Assembly: GCA_005888755.1 (NCBI GenBank)
Contig: VBBQ01000037.1
Span: 56,784 to 79,853 of the forward strand
Direction of reading: 5' to 3'
Length of the DNA stretch: 23,070 nucleotides
From: Candidatus Bathyarchaeota archaeon
GTDB lineage: Archaea > Thermoproteota > Bathyarchaeia > 40CM-2-53-6
Shown: positions 1 through 6,811 of the stretch, piece after piece
Layout: each line of letters starts with the position of its first letter
Numbering within the stretch: position 1 is the stretch's first letter
The notes under the pieces: model-generated
The model's database searches: none
What the model was told of the DNA's origin: nothing
The model's input: only the letters and a program-made list of their open reading frames with translations
Made by a program: the position numbers and the translations under genes

Positions 1-1
1 T

Positions 2-244
2 GTTGTTACACCAACGTCGGGGATCGATCACTCTCCGAAGGCTGAACGTGCCTTTCTCGTTGGTCCCATTATGTTGACCGGAATCGTCGCAACAATTGTC
101 TCGAGAATCTCAAACTGGCTTGTCCAACTTGTCACGTCAAAGAACATGAGAGAGACTGGGGAAATACCGGAAAGAGAAAACGCCCCTGGCGGGCTCTTAG
201 ATGCGAATAAGCAGAGACGGACGAGGAGAGACTCGGCTAACTGA
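2..244 (+). CDS. C-terminal end of a membrane protein (5' partial)
   Basis: An open frame enters from the left edge and runs 80 codons to TGA at 242-244. Residues about 18-46 are hydrophobic (the run FLVGPIMLTGIVATIVSRIS lies inside) and would make one transmembrane helix, followed by a charged tail rich in Arg, Lys and Glu. The gene's start lies outside the window, so the family cannot be named. Its last 44 nt overlap the first codons of the recombinase ORF in another frame, so either the two are translationally coupled or one boundary is wrong. The open length, the helix and the basic residues after it are the only evidence that it is real. Confidence 0.4.
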   Translation, partial: VVTPTSGIDHSPKAERAFLVGPIMLTGIVATIVSRISNWLVQLVTSKNMRETGEIPERENAPGGLLDANKQRRTRRDSAN

Positions 245-809
245 TGTTCAGAAGAATCGCATAATCGAGTTAGCCCAGGCAGTTCCTAGAGATCACCTAC
301 TCTTGGGACTCCAGCTCGAGCGGGGATGGCGCATCGGGAGCATAGTGGGTTGCCATAACAAGGTAACCTACACGAGAAAGAGGACAAGGGAAAAGGTCGT
401 TTGCGTTGTGGATCTTCCGGGAATACGGAAAGAGGACGTAGGCAGGGAAACGATAATGATTCACTTCAAAGGAGGAAAGACGGAGCCAGATTATCCTGGG
501 AAGAAATGGCTTAGACTTGCTCAGAGCTTAGCATCAAAGGTTCAGAAGGGCGAGAGAATCATTTCTCTTACAGAACAGCATGGAACAAACATCTTGCGAA
601 AGTATGCCAGGCTCGCTGGTGTTCCTGACTGGGACCGTCTGCATAACCACCGTCAACGGGCCTATTTCGGGACATACTGGGCCAGAAAGACTGGTAGGGA
701 CCCTTGGAAGGTTCAGAGCCTTATGGGACACAAAGACTTGAGGGCAACAGCCGTGTATGTTGAAGAGCTCTCCCTGGAAGAGAAGAAACAGCTCCTAGAC
801 GAGTCCTAG
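201..809 (+). CDS. Tyrosine recombinase/integrase, catalytic domain only
   Basis: The 202-residue protein matches the catalytic domain of tyrosine recombinases, which cut and rejoin DNA through a phosphotyrosine intermediate. The conserved residues can be followed in order: Arg44 in GWRIGS, a Lys near 90-93 in IHFKGGK, HxxR as H150-R153, His177 in LMGHKDL, and the nucleophile Tyr186 in TAVYVEE. The usual N-terminal SAM-like core-binding domain is absent. An in-frame TAG lies directly before the ATG, so the frame cannot extend upstream. It is therefore either a naturally short recombinase or the remnant of a longer one. Archaeal integrases of this family commonly use tRNA genes as att sites, and a tRNA gene lies 1.76 kb downstream, but nothing here proves that this enzyme acts on it. 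Confidence 0.8.
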   Translation: MRISRDGRGETRLTDVQKNRIIELAQAVPRDHLLLGLQLERGWRIGSIVGCHNKVTYTRKRTREKVVCVVDLPGIRKEDVGRETIMIHFKGGKTEPDYPGKKWLRLAQSLASKVQKGERIISLTEQHGTNILRKYARLAGVPDWDRLHNHRQRAYFGTYWARKTGRDPWKVQSLMGHKDLRATAVYVEELSLEEKKQLLDES

Positions 810-1041
810 ACAACGTCAAAGATCCCGTGATTCGGAAAGAACTCACGGAGTCTCAATAACAAATCGAAAAATCTAGAAACTTGTCCTTCGACGGAAGTTA
901 CGCAAGGATTTAGGAGGACAAGTAAGGCGCGATTCATTGAAGAATTTACGTTAGAAATTTTCAACCAACAATCCATCTTTTTCTCTCAGTTTACAGATTG
1001 TTCTTCAACCATAAGGATTAAACGAGAGATGAAATTGCCGG

Positions 1042-1443
1042 TTGTCGGACGTGAAATACCTGCCGAGAAGAGCTGTTCGAAGACCGGCCAAGCAAAAGAC
1101 AACAGTCCTGTTCAAGGCTGGGAACCTGCCCAGCACTCCTGAAGAACTGTTCCGACGGGTCTTCTGGAAGAGCGACTTTCTAGCGGGCGAGGCCCACAAC
1201 TTCTGGAAGGAAGTCAAGAAGGCAGAACCAAGTGGTCTACCAATTCAGGCATGGAAGGACTGGATCTCGAAACGTGGGATGAGCGTTGGACAATTCTACA
1301 ACATGATACATGGACTCGTTGGAGCGGGATTCATAGAGAAGCGCGATTCCAAATGGCATATGAGTGAGGGTTTCATGCAGGAACTGGAACAGATGATGAA
1401 AGTATATTCTACAGAAAGTGGCTATGAACCTAAAATGAAATAG
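1042..1443 (+). CDS. Small winged-helix-like protein of unknown role
   Basis: The 133-residue protein opens with a TTG codon; the next in-frame stop upstream is only four codons away at 1030-1032. An ATG at 1029 lies in a different frame that closes after 37 codons. The N-terminal 40 residues are basic (RRAVRRPAKQK). The central and C-terminal part is helical, and the stretch from about residue 75 to 110 (SVGQFYNMIHGLVGAGFIEK, then a short strand around KWHMSE) resembles a helix-turn-helix plus wing in which a recognition helix is followed by 'G.IEK.d..w.l'. That suggests DNA binding but not a target. It converges with coaD, leaving 47 nt between the two stop codons. I do not recognise a named family. 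Confidence 0.7.
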   Translation: MSDVKYLPRRAVRRPAKQKTTVLFKAGNLPSTPEELFRRVFWKSDFLAGEAHNFWKEVKKAEPSGLPIQAWKDWISKRGMSVGQFYNMIHGLVGAGFIEKRDSKWHMSEGFMQELEQMMKVYSTESGYEPKMK

Positions 1444-1490
1444 TCATCCAAAAAACTGGATCATTGGCATACATCCAATAAATTGAAGCC

Positions 1491-1982
1491 CTAATGGCGG
1501 GCTTTCAAAAGTCGTCCTTGAAGATCAATTTCTCCATTCCTGACCCTAGTGGTTGAGATTGGTTTTCCGTCAGCAGCCCTGAACAAATCGACGACGTACA
1601 GATCCACAAGCGGAAGGTGATTCTGTCTTCTGAGACGGTTCAACCGACGACCACTTGCAAGAGTACCCTTACTGACAATTAGCGCTTCCAGCTTCTCGCG
1701 CCTAGCAGCTGGTCCATAAGGCTCGCGAAGCATAGCTATTCTTACCCGCGACGACCAGCGCCGAGTCTTGAGAAACCTGCGCAGTTCACGAACCCGATTT
1801 GAAAATGGGCGAACTTGGTGTTTCTTATGGAGGGTCGCGACAAGTTGGTCGCTCGTGACTCCGATCAAAACTGTGTCTCCAAGTTTGAAAGCCTCAGAGA
1901 GCAAATGTCGGTGGCCGGCGTGTAAGACGTCGAAAGTTCCTCCGAGAGCCACAAGTTTGTATCGGCGGGCTGATCGGGACAA
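1491..1982 (-). CDS. coaD: Phosphopantetheine adenylyltransferase (archaeal type)
   Basis: The enzyme transfers AMP from ATP to 4'-phosphopantetheine, giving dephospho-CoA, the penultimate step of CoA synthesis in the cytosol. The 163-residue protein has the nucleotidyltransferase signature GGTFDVLHAGH (HxGH at 21-24), the following IGVTSDQL segment, and the C-terminal ISTTRVRNGEID motif (the ISxTxxR-like nucleotide-binding element) typical of the archaeal/eukaryotic PPAT group. Length is normal for that group. The frame starts at TTG 1982; a GTG at residue 11 is an alternative but would leave almost nothing before the Rossmann strand. A TATA-like CTTTATCC at 2011-2018 on the minus strand predicts transcription starting about 8 nt before the TTG, which supports the longer start. 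Confidence 0.93.
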   Translation of the reverse strand: MSRSARRYKLVALGGTFDVLHAGHRHLLSEAFKLGDTVLIGVTSDQLVATLHKKHQVRPFSNRVRELRRFLKTRRWSSRVRIAMLREPYGPAARREKLEALIVSKGTLASGRRLNRLRRQNHLPLVDLYVVDLFRAADGKPISTTRVRNGEIDLQGRLLKARH

Positions 1983-1984
1983 GT

Positions 1985-2018
1985 CGCGCCTTCTGGGCGC
2001 GGGATTTTAAGGATAAAG
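1985..2018 (-). promoter_or_regulatory. coaD promoter with GC palindrome at the start site
   Basis: On the minus strand a TATA-like box (CTTTATCC, 2018-2011) is followed by a perfect 6-bp inverted repeat, CGCGCC-N5-GGCGCG (2001-1985), that ends 2 nt before the TTG start of coaD. It overlaps the expected transcription start, so it could be an operator or an RNA hairpin at the very 5' end of the message. Which of these applies cannot be told from sequence. Confidence 0.4.
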
Positions 2019-2567
2019 CTTGGGCTGCCATAGCGAATTCCTTCGGTTTTCTGGACAGCAGTGCGAAAACGACCCGCCACGTCTTCGTCAGATGTGTGCT
2101 CCACGCTCGGGGTCACGAGATGAAGTCGCTAAGACCCCCGTTTTTCTTGAAGCATTTCGTGTCTGGCGGCGATAACGGATGAGACAGAACGATCAAACCA
2201 CGATCCGGGCTTTTGTCGATTCGGAATTATCCGGATTTACAGCACAAATTATCCCGCGTCCTAGACGTGCATGTTCAGATCGTGAATCAGGGCTGAAAAT
2301 AGCCGATTCGGTCGCGAGCCGTGCCTACACCTATGCCGCATCAGAGATCTCAGGCAAACCTGCGAAAGGATCAGACGGGTGCCCTCCTTACCACGATCAT
2401 TCAACGAGCTTCGCAATGGCGACGGTTCAACATCCCCCTTACGGCAATGTAGTGTCCATACTAGCCATGCGAGCGCGACCTGATCAATCGAACGACTCCT
2501 GGATTCTCGCTCTATCCGGTTCGACGAAACCTATTATGGCTAGCCAATGAACAACCAAGAACTTCGT
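2019..2567. other. Intergenic region without a supported gene
   Basis: About 550 nt lie between the coaD promoter and the tRNA. A 123-codon open frame on the plus strand (2179-2550) begins with ATG but has no recognisable domain, hydrophobic pattern, or promoter and ribosome site, and its composition looks like translated noncoding DNA. I treat it as probably spurious. No repeats or RNA folds stood out. Confidence 0.5.
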
Positions 2568-2597
2568 AGCCCGGTGGTGTAGTGGTCTAGCATAGCA

Positions 2598-2636
2598 TGG
2601 GCGTTTCGGGCCAGAAACACGGAAGCGTCCCTAGTC
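2598..2636 (+). other. tRNA-Gln intron 1 (noncanonical site, about 29/30)
   Basis: This 39-nt insert splits the 5' strand of the anticodon stem: exon 1 ends GCA and exon 2 begins GG, which together pair with CCTGC. Inside it GTTTC (2602-2606) and GAAAC (2613-2617) form a hairpin, and GGG near the 5' end can pair with CCC near the 3' end. A short TAG/CTA helix can sit between two bulges, a relaxed form of the splicing motif. The exact ends may be off by a base or two. Confidence 0.6.
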
Positions 2637-2644
2637 GGCTCTGG

Positions 2645-2671
2645 ATCCCCTCAAAAAGAGGGGTTGGAGCA
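2645..2671 (+). other. tRNA-Gln intron 2 (canonical 37/38 site)
   Basis: The 27-nt intron forms a hairpin CCCCTC-AAAAA-GAGGGG. The exon bases CTCT (tRNA positions 32-35) pair with GGAG in the intron to give the 4-bp central helix. The bulges are GG^A on the 5' side and CA^A on the 3' side, each cut after its second base, with the GG/CC anticodon-stem pairs as outer helix. This is close to a textbook bulge-helix-bulge substrate, apart from a few extra unpaired bases next to the inner hairpin. Confidence 0.8.
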
Positions 2672-2799
2672 ACCTGCTGACGGGAGTTCGAATCTCCCCC
2701 GGGCTACCAAGGCCTTGTTCGAATATGAAAAATGGGGGGATGAAACCCTTGGGGAATCGAATTCACGTTTCTTGCAAACTGTCTTGTTTGGTCTGCGGA

Positions 2800-5700
2800 C
2801 TAGCTTGGTTTCCAGGCTAGGCCTCTGAGGCTGGTTGATGTATTGTTTGTGAGTGTAGACAACACCCCGCCCGTGTATGTCAGGCTGGAACCGCTTCCAC
2901 CTGAGATGTAGGCTGTCGTTCCAAGCCAGCTTATCGAGTACAGGTTGCTCGCGACAGGATTTGCGACACGGGTCAGCACGTTGCCATCGTAGGTGAGGAC
3001 TAGGCCGGAGTCTCCTACGAGCAGAGCAGAGGTGCCTGACGGAATCCATGAGATGGAGTGGATAACGATCGTAGAGCTGTAGAGACCGGTGGTGTTGAGG
3101 GTCTGAACGCTTGTTCCATCATAGCGCACGATGACACCGTTCCCACCTGCCACCAACGCGTACTGCCCGTTTGGACTCCAACCTGCAGAGTAGAGGTACT
3201 CCGTGGTGCCAGACGATATCTTTGTGATTTGTCCGTTCGGCTGGTAGAGCAACATGGTACCAGAGGATCCAACCATCAATGCCTGGGTCCCCGCGGGGTT
3301 CCAGCTTATCGACCGTATTGAGTTGGTGAACGGGTTTTGGAGCCTGGTCATAGAGGCTCCATCATACTTGAACAGAACACCTCCTGAGCCAGCGATCATT
3401 GCGTAAGACCCGTCCGGCTTCCAAGCCAACGCGTACAGGTTGGTAGTTACCCCTGTGGGTATCGTTGAGAGTTGAGAGCCATCGTACTTCAAAACCACGC
3501 CCGAGTCGCCCACTATTAGCGCGTAGGATCCATTAGGGTTCCAGGCCACTTGTCTGAGCGGAGTCGTCACAGGCTGAGCTATCAGGGTGAAGACACCGCG
3601 CTGATAGCTGAAAACCTTACCATCATTTGAGATGGCAAGAGCATTGGGGGCCAGCGAAGCAACCGTGACCACCTTCGACACAACGATAGTCCTGCTCGCT
3701 GAGTCTTGAGTCGTCAGTGTTACCGTGTACGACCCACCGGTTGAATAGGTGTGGGTGGCAGAGCTGCCTGTTGTCGAACCTCCATCGCCAAAAGTCCAGC
3801 TGAAACTGTAAGGCGGACTCCCTCCTGAAGCGAATGCGGTAAAGTTAGCCGGGCGACCGGCGGTAACCGGGTTAGAGGCTGTGAATGACGCTGCGAGCGA
3901 GGCGACCGTAATGGTCAGGGATATGCTCGTCGAATGGCTGACGCCATCGCTGTCTGCCGTGATTGTTACGTTCGTAGTCCCGAGAGTGGCGGTGACAGTG
4001 GCAGAAAAGGACACGGAAACGAAGCAACCCGGAGTTCCTTGTACATCCCCAAGGAATGGGCATGGATTACGTGTGAAAGAGGCGGTGACTCCACTGGGAA
4101 GGCCAGACGCTGTGAAGGTAATGAAACCATACGAAGGAGCATTCACTAACCACGCGGCTATCCAAGAGGACGGGCTGGTGCCACCCTGAGCCATGGAAAG
4201 GCTGCTAGGCGAAGGCGTGTCCAGGCTGAAGTCGAAGCCAACGGGGGGATTGGTCTGAACTGGGTAGGGCTTCATCAACGGGTAACGGTCCAGACCGAAA
4301 GGTGTGTCTCCAATACCGTCTGGGCCTGTGCACACCTCCTGCTGCGGTCCCCCGCAATTGTCTGTAGCGTTATAGTTCCACCAGAAATTGCCCCCGCTGG
4401 GGTAGCCGTCGTCCCATGAGTCATAGCTACCCTTGTAATCCATTCCTTGGTAAGCTCCTCCTGCAAAATCGCCTCCTCCGAGGAAGTTGTTGTGGTAGAC
4501 TAGCATGTTGCTTGAGATATAGAACTGAATTCCATTACCTGCGGTAATGTTATTGCCGGTAACTGTCACATGGTCAGAGTTGAAGGCTAGAACGCCGAAC
4601 CGGCTTATGTTTGACAGGGTATCATTGACGATTGTTGCTCCGTGGACGTTTGATAGAACGATCCCTTCAATCACGCCGCTGATCTGGAGGTTGCTGGCCT
4701 GAAAGTTCGTGCAGTTGACCACTATTAGTTGTCCGACAGGAATCCCGTTGATACTCGTTCCAGAGCATCCCTCGAAGTAATAGATTGGTTTGCCATTGAC
4801 CAGGTTGTCCGTTGTAATTGTATTGGAGCTGAGTTGAGCAAGGCCGTAGACCATTGTGTTGGAGGGGCAACAGTCAGCTATGGTGGGTGGATGGAGGTCG
4901 ATGCCCTGCCCGGAGAAAATATTGCCGGATATGGTGGTCTGGGTAACATTTGCGCCATCGTTAATCTCGATGCCCCTATCTGATCCAGGTCCGAACTGAT
5001 TATTCTCTATTAGCGCCCCTACCGTTGAGGCCGCTCCATAGCCCTCCAGAAATAGCCCGTAGACCCCATCTTGGACGAACTTGTTTCCAGAAACGACCAT
5101 GCCGGTGGTCCCGAAGGATTCCATTCCATTGACACATGGGGACAGTGAATTTCCAGAGACAACTATGCTGGTGGAAGAATGAATGCTCATACACGGGCCT
5201 GCAACTTGCGTTTCCCCTCCACCCCCCGATGAGATGTAGATGGGTTGAACCGAGAGATTGTTCCCTGACAATGTGACATACTTAGAGCCTTCAACGGTGA
5301 TGCCGGAGCGGCCGTCGCTTAGAGTCGAGTTCTCAACCCGACCGTTTGCAACGTTGTAAAGATAGACGTCGGCATCGTAATAGCTGAAGGTATTGATGCT
5401 GCCGCTACTGTGGACGCGGACGTTCCGGATTACGAAATTGGCGTCAGTGTTTTCCACAAAAACCCCGGAACCACCGCAACCCGCCCCTGGTTGGCAGAGG
5501 TCGATGTCCCAATTTGATATGACATAGGGGTCCGACGCTGTGCCCGACCCACTTCTAACACCATTGGCATATGTGAAGCCTGAGTTTCCATCGATAAATA
5601 TGGGAGCGTGGGAGTTGGAGGTGGCAGGCGGGCCGAGAGTAAGTACGAGCTGTGGTGGGTTGGCTCCTTCCTTCGACGAGTAGTACGCCCCGTCACCACT

Positions 5701-6141
5701 AGGCGACGAAACCCGAAGGCTGACAATTGAATCGCCGGGGACTATTGAGGTCAGGTCGACCTCGAACCATTTCCCAGTTGACACGCTTCCGAGGGACGCG
5801 ATCGTCTTCGGGCCGGCCGCTGGAGCATTATTCCACGTCACAATTCCCTCCGACCAGTTACTGGCTGTTGTGTGGAAGTCTCCTCCCCGGTCAGAAGAGT
5901 CTACCTGGAACAAGCGCAGCGTTGCGCTAGTCACCTGGCACGAGCCTACTCCCGTTACAGAGAACCTTAGGAGAAAATCTCTGACAGGGCTTGCGTCGGC
6001 GACCAGGGTCGTACCGGTTCCGAGATTGGTCGTAGGCATATCCGCCCTGATGGTCGCGTCGTCCGTGGGGCGAAAGACCAACGTCGTCGAGCAATCAGTA
6101 GCTCTCACAGAAGCAAACAAGGAGACAACTGAGAGTATCAA
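2800..6141 (-). CDS. Large secreted mosaic protein: DNRLRE, beta-helix, PKD, propeller
   Basis: The 1113-residue exported protein reads, in order: the end of a signal peptide (…ASVRA then TDC), a DNRLRE-type beta-sandwich (about 16-165), a long NosD-like right-handed beta-helix with repeated V-x-x-N/G-N turns (about 175-590) that closes with the typical DGIGDTPFGLDRYPLM, an Ig-like domain (about 640-750), a PKD domain (about 755-835, SWTFGDGG and HTYSTGGSYTVTL), and six or so ~43-residue repeats of the form 'AW.P.G..AL..G..G....YDG' that should close into a beta-propeller. No C-terminal anchor is seen. It is rich in N-x-S/T sequons. Such modules bind or cleave carbohydrate or mediate adhesion; the substrate is unknown. 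TTG 6141 is the first standard start, but the open frame upstream carries the rest of the signal peptide (see findings), so the true start is probably earlier. Confidence 0.85.
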   Translation of the reverse strand: MILSVVSLFASVRATDCSTTLVFRPTDDATIRADMPTTNLGTGTTLVADASPVRDFLLRFSVTGVGSCQVTSATLRLFQVDSSDRGGDFHTTASNWSEGIVTWNNAPAAGPKTIASLGSVSTGKWFEVDLTSIVPGDSIVSLRVSSPSGDGAYYSSKEGANPPQLVLTLGPPATSNSHAPIFIDGNSGFTYANGVRSGSGTASDPYVISNWDIDLCQPGAGCGGSGVFVENTDANFVIRNVRVHSSGSINTFSYYDADVYLYNVANGRVENSTLSDGRSGITVEGSKYVTLSGNNLSVQPIYISSGGGGETQVAGPCMSIHSSTSIVVSGNSLSPCVNGMESFGTTGMVVSGNKFVQDGVYGLFLEGYGAASTVGALIENNQFGPGSDRGIEINDGANVTQTTISGNIFSGQGIDLHPPTIADCCPSNTMVYGLAQLSSNTITTDNLVNGKPIYYFEGCSGTSINGIPVGQLIVVNCTNFQASNLQISGVIEGIVLSNVHGATIVNDTLSNISRFGVLAFNSDHVTVTGNNITAGNGIQFYISSNMLVYHNNFLGGGDFAGGAYQGMDYKGSYDSWDDGYPSGGNFWWNYNATDNCGGPQQEVCTGPDGIGDTPFGLDRYPLMKPYPVQTNPPVGFDFSLDTPSPSSLSMAQGGTSPSSWIAAWLVNAPSYGFITFTASGLPSGVTASFTRNPCPFLGDVQGTPGCFVSVSFSATVTATLGTTNVTITADSDGVSHSTSISLTITVASLAASFTASNPVTAGRPANFTAFASGGSPPYSFSWTFGDGGSTTGSSATHTYSTGGSYTVTLTTQDSASRTIVVSKVVTVASLAPNALAISNDGKVFSYQRGVFTLIAQPVTTPLRQVAWNPNGSYALIVGDSGVVLKYDGSQLSTIPTGVTTNLYALAWKPDGSYAMIAGSGGVLFKYDGASMTRLQNPFTNSIRSISWNPAGTQALMVGSSGTMLLYQPNGQITKISSGTTEYLYSAGWSPNGQYALVAGGNGVIVRYDGTSVQTLNTTGLYSSTIVIHSISWIPSGTSALLVGDSGLVLTYDGNVLTRVANPVASNLYSISWLGTTAYISGGSGSSLTYTGGVLSTLTNNTSTSLRGLAWKPS

Positions 6142-6234
6142 TAGACAGGCTACTAGCAGAGCTGACGGCTTCAGAGGTAAGAGATACTGGTGAATATGAA
6201 TACTTCCTACGACAAATGGGTAGAGAAATTATCA

Positions 6235-6246
6235 TGAATAAAAAGT
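6235..6246 (-). promoter_or_regulatory. Possible TATA element of the large mosaic protein gene
   Basis: On the minus strand AACTTTTTATTC is an AT-rich TATA-like stretch about 60-70 nt upstream of the CTG at 6174, where the intact signal peptide would begin. Weak match; it is the best candidate between 6142 and 6300. Confidence 0.25.
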
Positions 6247-6462
6247 TACCTCGAGAGAGTATCCGTTGATATCCAAAGATAACCAGGCCCAGCCCCCGCC
6301 CTTATAAAACCTCAGCCAATGAGCTGCTCCCTCAAAGTGATTGAAAATAAGACCAGAATTTTCAATGTTCGCGGCACGAACCCTGGGCCGTGATGGGTAG
6401 TCCCCCTAGAAGGCTCCAAACATGTTGTGGAAAGCGAGGGTTGACTCTTCTATCGAGTTTAG

Positions 6463-6537
6463 AAAAGAAAAAGGGGGAGTTTCGAAATCCGTGGTATAAA
6501 GTCAGTGGCCAGCCACGCATGTCCCCCGGGCTACCAC
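6463..6537 (-). repeat. Composite repeat B: tRNA-Gln 3'-end copy plus GGCCAGCCA unit
   Basis: The plus strand carries GGCCAGCCAC (6507-6516), 5 nt, then TCCCCCGGGCTACCAC (6522-6537). The latter repeats the last 15 nt of the tRNA-Gln gene. The same 10+5+16 arrangement recurs at 10982-11012. To the left is GGTATAAAGTC (6493-6503), found again inverted at 9232-9242, and then an A-rich tract that reads as T-rich (6472-6463) on the minus strand. GTGGTA (6491-6496) and TACCAC (6532-6537) form a 6-bp inverted repeat round the unit. There is no matching 5' acceptor strand, so this is not a tRNA gene. Confidence 0.8.
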
Positions 6538-6811
6538 AGTCCGGCCTCGAATATACCCGATCCCACGGTAATTCCGAGGTGTGCGGCCAAGAATCTTGTC
6601 ACCTAGTACTGGCACTGGAAGGAATCTCCTACCCGAGCCTAGCCGAGACCCAGTCGACCATTCACCATTAGATATTGAAGACCAGAAGCTGGCTGTGAAA
6701 TGGAATCATTCTCGATCCTTGGAAGATTCGCAGAGAAACTTGAGGACCCGAGGCTAACAGCCAAACTCTCGCTCGTCGACATATCGGCCCGTGTAATATT
6801 TTGCCGGGATT

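Larger units (their letters stand above)
2568..2709 (+). tRNA. tRNA-Gln (CTG) with two introns
   Basis: The 5' acceptor strand AGCCCGG (2568-2574) pairs with CCGGGCT (2699-2705), followed by discriminator A2706 and an encoded CCA. The D arm is GTG/CAT around TAGTGGTCTAG. The T arm is GGGAG, TTCGAAT, CTCCC (2682-2698) and the variable loop is TGAC. Between them the gene is about 66 nt too long. Removing 2598-2636 and 2645-2671 leaves 76 nt with an anticodon stem GCAGG/CCTGC and loop CTCTGGA, so the anticodon is CTG at 2641-2643 (Gln). Starting with A and ending GGCTACCA fits archaeal tRNA-Gln. The second intron is at the canonical 37/38 site. The first is placed at 29/30 because only that restores the stem. 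Confidence 0.9.
6142..6811. other. 670-nt intergenic region holding one tRNA-end repeat
   Basis: This gap separates two minus-strand surface-protein genes. It holds the composite repeat at 6463-6537, a TATAAAA stretch near 6302 with no convincing gene after it, and two plus-strand open frames (6390-6671; 6700-6870) without recognisable features. I see no stable RNA that I can name. Confidence 0.5.

Noticed and set aside
2280-2300. ATCAGGGCTGAAAA shared with 21784-21801
   Set aside because: A 14-nt match between two places is expected about once by chance in a window of this size.
2179-2550. 123-codon ATG frame between coaD and the tRNA
   Set aside because: No domain, no helix or strand pattern, no promoter or ribosome site, and composition like translated noncoding DNA.
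6390-6671. 93-codon frame over repeat B
   Set aside because: It runs through the repeat unit, lacks any recognisable feature and starts with a weak context.
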